Below are positions 45,133 to 53,862 of a stretch of 64,000 bases of DNA, in pieces (position 1 is the stretch's first letter; each line of letters begins with the position of its first letter). Made by a program: the position numbers and the translations under genes. Below the pieces are notes generated by a model, which worked only from the letters and a program-made list of their open reading frames with translations, ran no database searches and was not told the origin of the DNA. The stretch comes from Microdochium bolleyi (Eukaryota > Ascomycota > Sordariomycetes > Xylariales > Microdochiaceae): contig KQ964249.1 in assembly GCA_001566295.1 (NCBI GenBank), positions 682,001 to 746,000 on the forward strand, read 5' to 3'.

Positions 45133-45220
45133 GGTCGATTGGTGTAGTTGGTTATCACGTCAGTCTAACATCATACGATGCGAACACTGAAGGTCGGCGG
45201 ATCGAGCCCGCCATCGATCA
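45133..45220 (+). tRNA. tRNA-Val (anticodon AAC) with 14-nt intron
   Basis: The acceptor stem GGTCGAT pairs with ATCGATC (one G-T wobble) and is followed by the discriminator A. The D arm is GTGT...TCAC with the GG pair in its loop. The anticodon stem TCAGT/ACTGA encloses CT-AAC-A, so the anticodon is AAC at 45167-45169. A 14-nt intron (45171-45184) follows position 37, the canonical place. The T stem GGCGG/CCGCC encloses ATCGAGC, in which the nearly universal T at position 54 is A, so the B box reads GGATCGAGCC. TTTT at 45225-45228 and T6 at 45243-45248 can end Pol III transcription. The mature form would be 74 nt before CCA addition. The fold is complete, but the B-box change may weaken expression. 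Confidence 0.88.
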
Positions 45221-45224
45221 ATTG

Positions 45225-45248
45225 TTTTGCCCTTCGTTGTACTTTTTT
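45225..45248 (+). terminator. Pol III T-run terminators of the tRNA
   Basis: TTTT lies 5 nt after the tRNA and a stronger T6 run about 23 nt after it, as expected for a tRNA gene with a back-up terminator. Confidence 0.7.
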
Positions 45249-45704
45249 GTGCCCTCATCATCCTAACGGTGCGTCCCTCTGTCGACCTTGGTTTCCAATC
45301 TTTGTCCTTCCTATGAGAAGGGGTAAGCCATGTGGCCGAGCTCTCCCCTAGTTTGAGCGTGGAGGCCCGACGCGCGAGACGCCGCATTGTCTGGTCTGGC
45401 GAGCATTATTCAGACGGGGAGATGGATATGCCGGCGCTAGCACGAGTTGGGCCGAGGTGGAACCATTGCGTGCATCGTGGAAATGTTCCTCCAGCGGTTC
45501 TCCTCGACGAGCCAATCAGCAGAACGCATGGGGCTCAGAATTATGTCATCCCCCTAGACTCAACCTCGACGTTTCAAATCACTATTACGTGCAAGGTTGG
45601 AGACTTGGAGTACATATTAGAACCAAACGGCGGCGAGGGCGATCCGGCTTCTTCTCCATCAACAACCTCATAGATTGTTTGCTCAGACTCATAGACACTC
45701 AACC
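45249..45704. other. Intergenic, 0.45 kb
   Basis: Upstream region of the Old Yellow Enzyme gene. No further feature is seen. Confidence 0.5.
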
Positions 45705-46985
45705 ATGAGCACCACAAACGACAACTCGGCCCCAGAGGTCATCCACAACGTCGCCGCCCCGGGCGTCTCGTACTTCACGCCCGCCCAGGACCCCGTCGCG
45801 GGCACCGGCCTCGGCAGCAAGATCGAGGGCAAGCCCACGCCCAAGCTCTTCACCCCGCTGACGCTGCGCGGCGTCACCTTCCAGAACCGCCTCTTCCTCC
45901 CACCGCTGTGCCAGTACAGCGCCGATGATGGCCATGCAACTGACTGGCACCTCACGCACCTCGGCGGCATCCTCCAGCGTGGGCCGGGGCTGACCTTCGT
46001 CGAAGCCACGGGCGTGCAGGCACGGGGCCGTATCACGCCGGAGGACGTCGGGCTGTGGAAGGACTCGCAGATCGCGCCCCTCGCGCGCATCGTCGAGTTC
46101 GCGCACAGCCAGGGCCAGAAGATCGCCATCCAGCTCGCGCACGCCGGCCGCAAGGCCAGCACCGTCGCGCCCTGGCTGAGTCTCAGCGCGACCGCCTTCG
46201 CCGAGGCCGGGGGCTGGCCTGATGACGTCTTCGGACCGTCTGACCTCCCATTCTCTCCGTCGTTCCCGACGCCGCGGGCCATGACGCTCGACGAGATCGC
46301 CGAGATCAAGCGCGACTTCGTCGCTTCCGCCGAGCGCGCCGTCAAGGCCGGTTTCGACGTCGTCGAGATCCACTCCGCACACGGGTACCTGCTGCACTCG
46401 TTCCTCAGCCCCATCTCGAACAAGCGGACCGACCAGTACGGCGGATCGTTCGAGAACCGCACGCGGCTGCTCCTCGAGACCGCCGAGGCAGTGCGCGCGG
46501 TGATCCCAGAGTCCATGCCGCTGTTCGTCCGCATCAGCGCGACCGACTGGTTCGAGTTCGTCGACTCGCCGCCCGAGGACGCCCGCGAGTCGTGGACCGT
46601 GGCCGACACGTGCCGGATCGCGCCGCAGCTCGCCGAGCGCGGCGTCGACCTGCTCGACGTCTCGAGCGGTGGCAACCACCCCAAGGGTGTGCAGGCTATC
46701 AAGAGCGGCCCGGGTTACCAGGCTGACTTTGCCAAGGCGGTCAAGAAAGTCGTGGGCGACAAGCTTGCCGTCAGCGCGGTCGGTGGGATCCACAGCGGTG
46801 TTCTGGCTGAGGAGCTGCTCCAGGACGGAGGGCTCGATGTGGTCATGTCTGGGCGGTGGTTCCAGAAGAACCCCGGCATGGTGTTCTCCATGGCTGATGA
46901 CCTCGAGGCTAATGTCAAGATGCCAAACCAGATCGGTTGGGGCTTTGGCGGGCGGGGCAAGAAGCAGAGGGACAAGAAGTTGTAG
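45705..46985 (+). CDS. Old Yellow Enzyme family NADH:flavin oxidoreductase (YqjM type)
   Basis: A single exon of 426 residues; the start is the ATG at 45705 in ACCATGA. The protein is an FMN-dependent TIM barrel of the OYE superfamily. FLPPLCQYSADDG, with Cys69 and Tyr71, is the thermophilic-like (YqjM) FMN-contacting motif, followed by WHLTHLGG. The active-site pair of His residues is in VEIHSAHGYLLHSFLSPISN, followed by KRTDQYGGSFENR. SAVGGIHSG and VMSGRWFQKNPG form the FMN phosphate site. Such enzymes reduce activated C=C bonds (enones, maleimides) with NAD(P)H. An N-terminal extension of about 45 residues precedes the barrel. It converges with the large bZIP regulator across 223 bp. The physiological substrate is unknown. 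Confidence 0.93.
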   Translation: MSTTNDNSAPEVIHNVAAPGVSYFTPAQDPVAGTGLGSKIEGKPTPKLFTPLTLRGVTFQNRLFLPPLCQYSADDGHATDWHLTHLGGILQRGPGLTFVEATGVQARGRITPEDVGLWKDSQIAPLARIVEFAHSQGQKIAIQLAHAGRKASTVAPWLSLSATAFAEAGGWPDDVFGPSDLPFSPSFPTPRAMTLDEIAEIKRDFVASAERAVKAGFDVVEIHSAHGYLLHSFLSPISNKRTDQYGGSFENRTRLLLETAEAVRAVIPESMPLFVRISATDWFEFVDSPPEDARESWTVADTCRIAPQLAERGVDLLDVSSGGNHPKGVQAIKSGPGYQADFAKAVKKVVGDKLAVSAVGGIHSGVLAEELLQDGGLDVVMSGRWFQKNPGMVFSMADDLEANVKMPNQIGWGFGGRGKKQRDKKL

Positions 46986-47208
46986 ATGTTGACACGATGG
47001 CCAACTCACTCGATGAAATAGACAGCGAGACAACATCAAAATAACGAAGAGACATGACTAGAGATCGCCTAGCATTGAACCACTGATCGTGAAGATTCAA
47101 GTGGTTGATCATAGGACCCAGTACCTAGTGAATGGACGCGCTGCTTGATATATTTGCAGTAATTCGTATGAACTGGATCTAATTGAGCTACGAAATGATC
47201 TCTTGAAC
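46986..47208. other. Convergent 3' spacer
   Basis: The 3' UTRs of the OYE gene and the bZIP gene meet here. No other feature is seen. Confidence 0.5.
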
Positions 47209-49680
47209 TCAGGAAGACCATGGCCAACTGTCCAATTGTTGTGTGTGGCCACCCAGGACCTCATGCCGATTTGTATGGCTCGAACCCTTGGGCTGTGGAT
47301 CGTGGCTGCTTAGCGCTTCGCCGAGCATGTCATCAAAGGCAAGCATAGCCTTGTCAAACTCGACACTATTCTCAACATCCATATTGATGAACGGGATCTC
47401 TTCTCCAGCACCATTCGTGTACACCTCTGGGTATAAGCTGTGTAGCTCAGGAAAGGAAGTGCTGAATTCTTGAGAGTCCGCATCAATTGGAACCAGACCT
47501 CGCGTGTGAGGCGCCATATCCGCACTCCACTGAGCGCAATCGAGCCCCTGGGGTGCGTGGATGAGATCGTGATGTATGTTTTGAGCTGGATGCTCCGGCG
47601 GCTCTTGGAGCGGATCCGAACCCTCCTCTGAGGTGAGTCCAGGCATGGACGTCTGTGAACCGACTGCTCCTGTGGATGATGCACGGTCTGCATCCGCGGG
47701 CAAGTTGCCTTCTCGTCCAGAAATTGAAGGCCCCTTTGCTCTGGCTCCGAGGCGATCCGTAAACATCTGCATTATGCGCTGGCCGCAGTTTAGGAAGAGA
47801 GATGCCAGCAACCTCTCCTCGGCAGGCAGCCCGTACGGCGTGTCGGCGGTGTTGAGCTGTTCCGCGATGATCTCGCGGCCGTGAGAGCTCCAGAACTTCC
47901 TGACCTCGTCGATGACCTCGACAAACGCAGTGCTGACGTAGGGCGACACAGGCGGCTCGGCGTCAGGCCAGATGATCCTCCACACGGAGAACCACTGCTG
48001 GTCAGCGGAGAGCGTCTTGCTGACTCTTGTTGTCAACTTGTTCCTCTGATCGGTCGTGATCCCTTCTGGCCTGCTGAAATCTTCTGGTCGTGTACAAGAT
48101 CGTGCTAGGAGATGTGCCTCCTGGGCCTCCTGCGACTCGAACACCTCGCCGCACGTGATGCAAAAGGGAGGCTGCAGGTGTCGGCGCAGCAGGTGCTGCT
48201 TGACGTCTTTGATGCGTCGCAGGGTGAAGCTTAGGCACTTGTGGTGTTTTCCGATGTCATGTTTGTAAAAGGGGCATGCGAAGAGTGGCGTCTTGTCTTC
48301 TTCCGTCGTGTCGAGTCTGGCCTTCTTGTTGCCCCGAGATCGGTCTTCTTCGTCGTCGTCAGCTCCAGACCCTGTCCCTTCCCCGTCTTCGATTCGCTTT
48401 CTCCGCGTAGCCTGCTGTTTACTGCGTTTGAGTCTGCCGGCTTCGTCACCGGTGCTATTCGAGGGTGGACTGGCGCCTCTTGACCTGTTATTGCCGCTCC
48501 CAGCGAGGCGATGCCCACCGTTCCGCCATTGCGCAAATCGTTGGAGCGCTAGCCTCAGTATGACCGGTGTATGCCGCGAGAGTTGGCTTAGCGCCTCCTC
48601 TGTGCTGCGTTCAATGGAGTACTCATCGTCTGTACTGTCTTCAAAACTGGTAGACTGCTCGGAACCAGACGTGGCCGTGCTCGGAGAGCTTTTGCCCAAA
48701 CTGGGAGACTGTATCGGGCTGGATGACTGCGGTAATGTGCCCACGCCATGTATGTCCTGTAGTGCGGGAATCTTATCATCCGCGCTTGCTAGAGTCGGGG
48801 TGGTGACCTTGTTGGCGTCCTCGAGTGCTGTCCAGGATGGCCCAGGCCGCGTTGCTTCTGGCCCATATGACATCCAGCTCTTTGGGAGTCTGGAACGTCT
48901 GTCGTGTTGAAGCTCAAGAAGGCACTCCGAAATTTCTGCATCCAGCGCCGATATGCCGCACCCGATGATCGAAGCGCTGTTGGTGTTAAAAGGGTTCTCA
49001 CTACCAAGCTGAACTTCCTGAGGAAGCGCCGGAAACGAAAAGTCCTGAAACACTGCGCCAACCATATTGAGTGAATCGAAGTCAAATTTGTTCATAGCAT
49101 CAGCCGAATCACTCCAATCGTAAAAGAAAGGCATGGCCGCCCCAGGTCCTTTGACTATGGATGCCTCTTTTGAGAGTTCGAACGATGCTGAATCGGGAAG
49201 CGACCGACGTGGAGACCGAGTTGCCGTAGCAGAGTCGTCCGCTTCGAAGACTTCGCGGCCGTTGCCATCTGCAGGGCGAAGCACGAGGTGGTCGTGCATG
49301 CTCGTAGTCGATCGCATGCTTGACACGTCAGACCGTGTCAACGGTGGCAGATCATCCTCATCGATCGGCACCAGAGACCACCCTGAAATTGGGGGCCGCC
49401 CGTCGTCCGAGCTTCCAGCTCTCTCTAACGCGCTCAATCTCTGTTTCAGTTTTTGCCGATATGACCTTTGTGCAAGTCTATTCTGGATACGCCTTCTTTC
49501 GGCAATGTCATTTATTGTTGTCCAGGTCCGTTCAGGGACGCCCCCTGGCTCCTGTGAGCGGGCGCCATCGGGTGTACTGGTGGCAAACGTCTTAGCCCCT
49601 TCGATCCATGTTTGGAAACTCGGGATGTCCATTGCTCCAAGGTGATCTGCAGTAGGGTTCGGGCGTCTCAGTTCTCCCAT
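47209..49680 (-). CDS. bZIP-type regulator with C2H2-like C-terminal domain
   Basis: One uninterrupted frame of 823 residues from the ATG at 49680; an in-frame ATG at 49632 is an alternative start. Residues 58-80 contain a fungal bZIP basic region, DIAERRRIQNRLAQRSYRQK, with the Asn-x7-Arg signature (Asn67, Arg75). The leucine zipper after it is very short, ending near residue 90. The centre is Ser/Thr/Asp-rich with a basic stretch (KRSKQQATRRKRIED) that could be nuclear targeting. At roughly 470-540 a Cys/His-rich block follows: FACPFYKHD, HHKCLSF, RIKDVKQHLLRRH, PPFCITCGEVF and AHLLARSC. It resembles the atypical C2H2 domain of many fungal proteins of unknown function. The tail is acidic. 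The combination suggests a nuclear regulator, though whether it dimerises through the short zipper is unclear. Confidence 0.85.
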   Translation of the reverse strand: MGELRRPNPTADHLGAMDIPSFQTWIEGAKTFATSTPDGARSQEPGGVPERTWTTINDIAERRRIQNRLAQRSYRQKLKQRLSALERAGSSDDGRPPISGWSLVPIDEDDLPPLTRSDVSSMRSTTSMHDHLVLRPADGNGREVFEADDSATATRSPRRSLPDSASFELSKEASIVKGPGAAMPFFYDWSDSADAMNKFDFDSLNMVGAVFQDFSFPALPQEVQLGSENPFNTNSASIIGCGISALDAEISECLLELQHDRRSRLPKSWMSYGPEATRPGPSWTALEDANKVTTPTLASADDKIPALQDIHGVGTLPQSSSPIQSPSLGKSSPSTATSGSEQSTSFEDSTDDEYSIERSTEEALSQLSRHTPVILRLALQRFAQWRNGGHRLAGSGNNRSRGASPPSNSTGDEAGRLKRSKQQATRRKRIEDGEGTGSGADDDEEDRSRGNKKARLDTTEEDKTPLFACPFYKHDIGKHHKCLSFTLRRIKDVKQHLLRRHLQPPFCITCGEVFESQEAQEAHLLARSCTRPEDFSRPEGITTDQRNKLTTRVSKTLSADQQWFSVWRIIWPDAEPPVSPYVSTAFVEVIDEVRKFWSSHGREIIAEQLNTADTPYGLPAEERLLASLFLNCGQRIMQMFTDRLGARAKGPSISGREGNLPADADRASSTGAVGSQTSMPGLTSEEGSDPLQEPPEHPAQNIHHDLIHAPQGLDCAQWSADMAPHTRGLVPIDADSQEFSTSFPELHSLYPEVYTNGAGEEIPFINMDVENSVEFDKAMLAFDDMLGEALSSHDPQPKGSSHTNRHEVLGGHTQQLDSWPWSS

Positions 49681-50470
49681 CTCGATTGAACTCGAGCGGT
49701 TGAAGGCGTGTAGGTAGTCGTTGCCTTGTGGCGTTTCCGTGCAATAAGTTGGTTATGTTGATGACAAGAAAGAAGTCTGCTCGAATGAGATATGTATTTG
49801 TGTGGTAAGTGGGAGGGTCGGGGCAGCCGCGGCCCAGACCAGACCCAGCTGAAGAGAGAGCGCACAGGTGTGCGTTATCTTTCACCTGCATGGAGGTAAG
49901 TCACTTAGTGTATGTTGTACATGAGAGGCCTGCGGGGGGCATTATGACCACTGCCTTTTACGTACACTTGCATACCTACGTGGAGGTACCTTTGTCTCGA
50001 CGAGCGTGATAGGCTGCATCAATCTTGAGATCCCATGCGCGACGTCGGCCTTGTGGTTATTGGTCAATACTCTAGATCTGTCGAACTGACCTGTCTCTAT
50101 CATTGGATTGTTACAACAACTTGACCTTTCAGGCCCACTTCTTAGAGAAAAAGAAACGCACAGCTGTCCATCTAACCAAACGTCAAATGTTGGAGGTCGA
50201 TAGATAATGGTTCAATGACACACCAATGGCAGAGTACTCTGTGCTATAGCTGTGAACGGGAACTCTTCCCGCTCTTCATGTGGCACTTGGCTTAGTGTTG
50301 TCACGAGATGAGACGGGCCTCTGGTGTCAATTAAACAGGACGTTCGAGTTCTCTACAGTAGCACCCAAAGGGTGCCAATTCGTAAGCGTGGCCACTTATA
50401 AGTACAGTATTGAATCTACTAGAGAGGCCTGTAACACAGTCCATTTTCTTCAGCAACGTGCTTTGAATAT
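49681..50470. other. Intergenic, 0.8 kb
   Basis: Upstream region of the bZIP gene and 3' flank of the Ser/Thr-rich gene. No gene is supported. Confidence 0.5.
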
Positions 50471-51418
50471 TCAATCCATCGAGATGTCCAGCTCCGGAAT
50501 GTCCCTCTCCTCCACTGCGCCTTCGTCGGTCCAGTTGACCTGGGGCGTGGGCGCCGCTGGAGTGTTGTACTCGGTGGGCACCGGTGTGATGACAGGCGTG
50601 ATTACGGGAGTGTTCTCCGCAGGTGTGTTATACTGAGTTGGGACGGGAGTGACCTGGGGAGTAGGCTCCTGTGGGGTCGGCGGGATGGGAGTCGGCTCCC
50701 ACTCGTCAGTGGTGGGCGAGCTGCTCGAGGTCGTAGTGCTCGAGGTCGTGGTGCTCGAGGTTGCCTCGCTCGTGGTGCTTGTGGAAGATGTTGTGATGGC
50801 CGGCTCTGCCGTGGAAGATGTGACGTCAGCACTAGACGTGACAGCAGGAGCCACAGCACTGGTACTGGTAGTGCTGCTAGTGGTAGTTGGGCTGGTGCTA
50901 GTGCTGGTTGTCGATGAAGCAGCGGTCGGGCCGACGGACGAAGTCGAGGTCGGAGTTACCAACGAAGACGATGTCGAAGTCGAGGAAGCCGCAGTAGTGG
51001 AAGTGATAAGAGTGGTGGCCGACGAGGTCGCGCTTGTGTTCGAGCTTGTGGTTGAGGATGGAGCCCTCGTGCTAGACGAGGTCGTGCTGGGGATTGTCAC
51101 CGTGACACAGGTCGGTGTCTGGACGCAGGAGCAAGCAGTGCTGAGGACCTTGTTCTCCAGAAGGTGCAGTCTCTGCATGAGATACGTGATGTCGGCATTG
51201 GAGAGCCCGCCCTGCTTGGGCTTTCCTATGGGTGCCACAGCAGGAGCAGAGGTCTTTGCCGGACCAACGACAGTGCTAGTGCATGTTGGGGCGACGGGGT
51301 AGTGGGCAGAGCAGAAGGCCTGAGCAACGGGGACTTCGGCGAGTCCTCCAAGGAGGCGGTATACACCCGTTGAGCAGACGCCGCCCTGGGGCTGGGGAAT
51401 AGACCATACTGGAGCCAT
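50471..51418 (-). CDS. Ser/Thr-rich mucin-like protein
   Basis: From the ATG at 51418 the frame encodes 315 residues. The first 45 residues contain GGVCSTGVYRLLGGLAEVPVAQAFCSAHYP, a Cys-bounded pattern common just after the signal peptide in secreted fungal Ser/Thr-rich proteins. A heptad-like helix (ADITYLMQRLHLLENKVL) follows, then a Cys pair and about 120 residues that are almost wholly Ser and Thr, likely O-glycosylated if exported. The C-terminal part has two near copies of a TPxVTPVPTxYNTPA unit (about 50520-50670). No signal peptide is present at this start. Either an upstream exon encoding one was missed or the protein is not secreted. No GPI-anchor tail is seen. The function could be cell-wall or surface related, by composition only. 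Confidence 0.6.
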   Translation of the reverse strand: MAPVWSIPQPQGGVCSTGVYRLLGGLAEVPVAQAFCSAHYPVAPTCTSTVVGPAKTSAPAVAPIGKPKQGGLSNADITYLMQRLHLLENKVLSTACSCVQTPTCVTVTIPSTTSSSTRAPSSTTSSNTSATSSATTLITSTTAASSTSTSSSLVTPTSTSSVGPTAASSTTSTSTSPTTTSSTTSTSAVAPAVTSSADVTSSTAEPAITTSSTSTTSEATSSTTTSSTTTSSSSPTTDEWEPTPIPPTPQEPTPQVTPVPTQYNTPAENTPVITPVITPVPTEYNTPAAPTPQVNWTDEGAVEERDIPELDISMD

Positions 51419-52715
51419 GTCGAAAAAGGTGTTCAAATACTGGAAGGGTATAGAGACTGGGTAATAACGAGCTAAGGGTCACAACCACCGAAGTCTTGCT
51501 TCCAGACTTTATACTCAGTGCTCGGATAAGTCTTGGGCTGTGGCTCCCTTCCATTCAAGGTCCCTTTCAGGACCTCCTCCGAGCAAGCTGAACCGAACGA
51601 ACCCCTGGCAAAACTTGCAGCCAACCCGAGGTGTCGAACACCAGGTCTTGTGCTCAATCGGGCCAGTGGCGCAAGTCTTTCTATGTTCCTGCAGCTGAAT
51701 GATTTAAGCTTGAGTCGTTCTAGGCCGGCAAAGATCGCAAGGGGCCCTAAATTATGGGGCACTAACCGATCTAGATCGCCAATAGTTTCCTACGCTTCAG
51801 TCAGCTCCGAAGCCACATCGTGTGCTTCTCACCGCCAGACACCAAAAGAAGGGCTCCTCCGCGCCTTGTGGCGGGCAATAGACCGGTTTCGCGTTGATGC
51901 AGGGCTGAGTACGAAGACCGTTGATTCTTTAGGTCTGCGGGTCTGAGAAGACCCAAACCCACTGGCCCTGGGAAGTGAAGGATCTGGCCAGCGGAGCATT
52001 CTCGCTCTTGGCGAGCCTATATAGAGAAGGGCCCAGGCAATCTTTATGCTCGGATGCCTAAGCAAGAGAATAACCCTACCTGGACTCTTCCGCGCCGCAA
52101 GAGTTTTTGGGACCTCTGCAAATGCGGTCGGGAAGCCGAAAAAGGAAATCAACCATGTGCTCCGTGAGCCCATTCATGACCCACAGGACAACGAACTTGT
52201 CAAGGGGGTGGTGGCGCTAACTTGATTGGACTCTTCCGGGCTCTATGGCCACGCGCGAGAACCTCGAATGGGTCATATGGAGCCAGGGGTATCCTTGTTC
52301 GGCGCGGCCTGGACCTGATTCTTTGAGAATGCCGTGCTGTTTTCGTGACAGTCCACCGACTTTATGCTCGTAAATCCGACATTTCCACTTCGTCGACGTA
52401 GTAAACTCTCCCTGCAACTTATCATGTGTACATGTTCACATCTGGGCCGAACGTGCAAGCATGATGTGAACACAGGGGACTATGTTATGACGGCAGCATA
52501 ATGTGAAGACTCTGGGTATAGCAAAGCGTTGAACACCGTCACCAGGCCTCCCGGCTCACTTGATTTGGTAAGTGCATCGGCTGTCTCGACTTTTGTGGTT
52601 CCACAAAACAACGAACATACAATCTTGATAATACTGCAGATAGCCTATGAGTGCAGCCACTGCGACACAACCATAGCCACTCCGCGCCCAGTCTCTGTGG
52701 TTTTGAGCTTGTCCG
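51419..52715. other. Intergenic, 1.3 kb
   Basis: Mixed composition. A hairpin-capable inverted repeat (TGTTCACATC at 52433-52442 and GATGTGAACA at 52463-52472) is present. Open frames around 51533-51946 lack domains. Confidence 0.4.
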
Positions 52716-53237
52716 GTGTTTTTCGATCCTCGCATGGCAGAACTCGACCCAGACCAAAACATTGTCTGCTGTAATCGAGACAGCGTCGGCGAAAAAAGTG
52801 TTAGGCGGTTCCGGTACATATCAAACAGTAGTTGGTGGGAGATATGCTGCGCTACTTATTCTGAAGGTGACGCTGGGAATCACATCAAGTATACATGTGT
52901 AGTAGATACCAATCCTTATCAAACATGCACCTTTGACTCGCCTCCTTCGTTCCCTGTCTACATTGGAATAGGGATGTACGAGGGTAATTACCATCAAGTG
53001 CAGTTGCAGGTACTTTCTGAGGTGGTACCTTACTTCCTACCTCGGCCCCTCTCAAACTGTCACGAGCTGCCACGATACAAGGTAGATTATGAAGAAGCAC
53101 GGACGAGCACAGAATGGCTGATAAGCCTGAACTATAGGCTGCAAAGCGAAGTGCAAAACCCCCAAGCTGGCTGGGCAAAGGGAACCTTTGTTAGAGTGGC
53201 TATTACCCTATATGCTTACCATCACTGCACTGAGTAG
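52716..53237 (+). CDS. Orphan ORF, possibly a gene fragment
   Basis: An open frame of 173 residues with balanced composition and six Cys residues (for example NIVCCNRD, WWEICCATY, YTCVVD). It lies in AT-richer DNA, where long chance frames are less expected. I recognise no domain and no signal peptide. The surrounding frames suggest that coding potential might continue upstream (52529-52774) in another frame, so this could be one exon or a decayed gene. Support is weak. Confidence 0.25.
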   Translation: MFFDPRMAELDPDQNIVCCNRDSVGEKSVRRFRYISNSSWWEICCATYSEGDAGNHIKYTCVVDTNPYQTCTFDSPPSFPVYIGIGMYEGNYHQVQLQVLSEVVPYFLPRPLSNCHELPRYKVDYEEARTSTEWLISLNYRLQSEVQNPQAGWAKGTFVRVAITLYAYHHCTE

Positions 53238-53862
53238 CAGTGGGGGCCGTGAAGTAAGCACCTGGCACGAAGACGGCATAAGATCGAGGTTGCGGCAGCG
53301 GGTACGCCTCCGCAGCTTTGTGACGTCCCCTCACATAAAAAAATAGCTCAAAATCTTGGTGGCGCATTCCGGAGCATGTCAGAAAGATAACCTCTTTCGG
53401 GACATCAGCCGTACGCGGAATGAGGCCAACAGAATTCTCCCCTGAAGTCAGACTGCCTGGCTCGGCTTATCAGACGCAAATCGAAGGTGGCAGCCATGTA
53501 TGCAGCTGAGGTTGGGGTTGGGGCTTCCTGAGACCCCAGCAACCTGTCAGACGGACATCCTTGAGGGGGCTTAGAAGACGTTGTGGAACACAACGTCGTG
53601 CCAGCAGACGCTCTGTTATAGAGCTGGGTATTTAATAGTTGGGAAGGCCTGCCTTAGGATGGGCGAAGACCAGTGAAGAAAGCTATCCTTATCGTGAGTG
53701 ACGTGTCTCCCCTTCTACCGTAAGAACGTCGCTCTTTTGAATGACAGAAAAGGTCTCCTAAGTAGCTTGCTCGCCCGCCTCTCCTGGATTGACAATTTGG
53801 CACGAAGGGAGACCAATTTGAAGATACAGAGATCCCTCCAGAGCTCCAAGCTGTCTTTTACC
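53238..53862. other. Intergenic, 0.6 kb
   Basis: Upstream region of the P450 gene. Nothing else is seen. Confidence 0.45.

Noticed and set aside
45699..47039. 446-codon minus-strand ORF opposite the Old Yellow Enzyme gene
   Set aside because: It covers the OYE gene exactly and is Arg/Glu/Leu-rich without a domain, while the sense frame is a clear enzyme.
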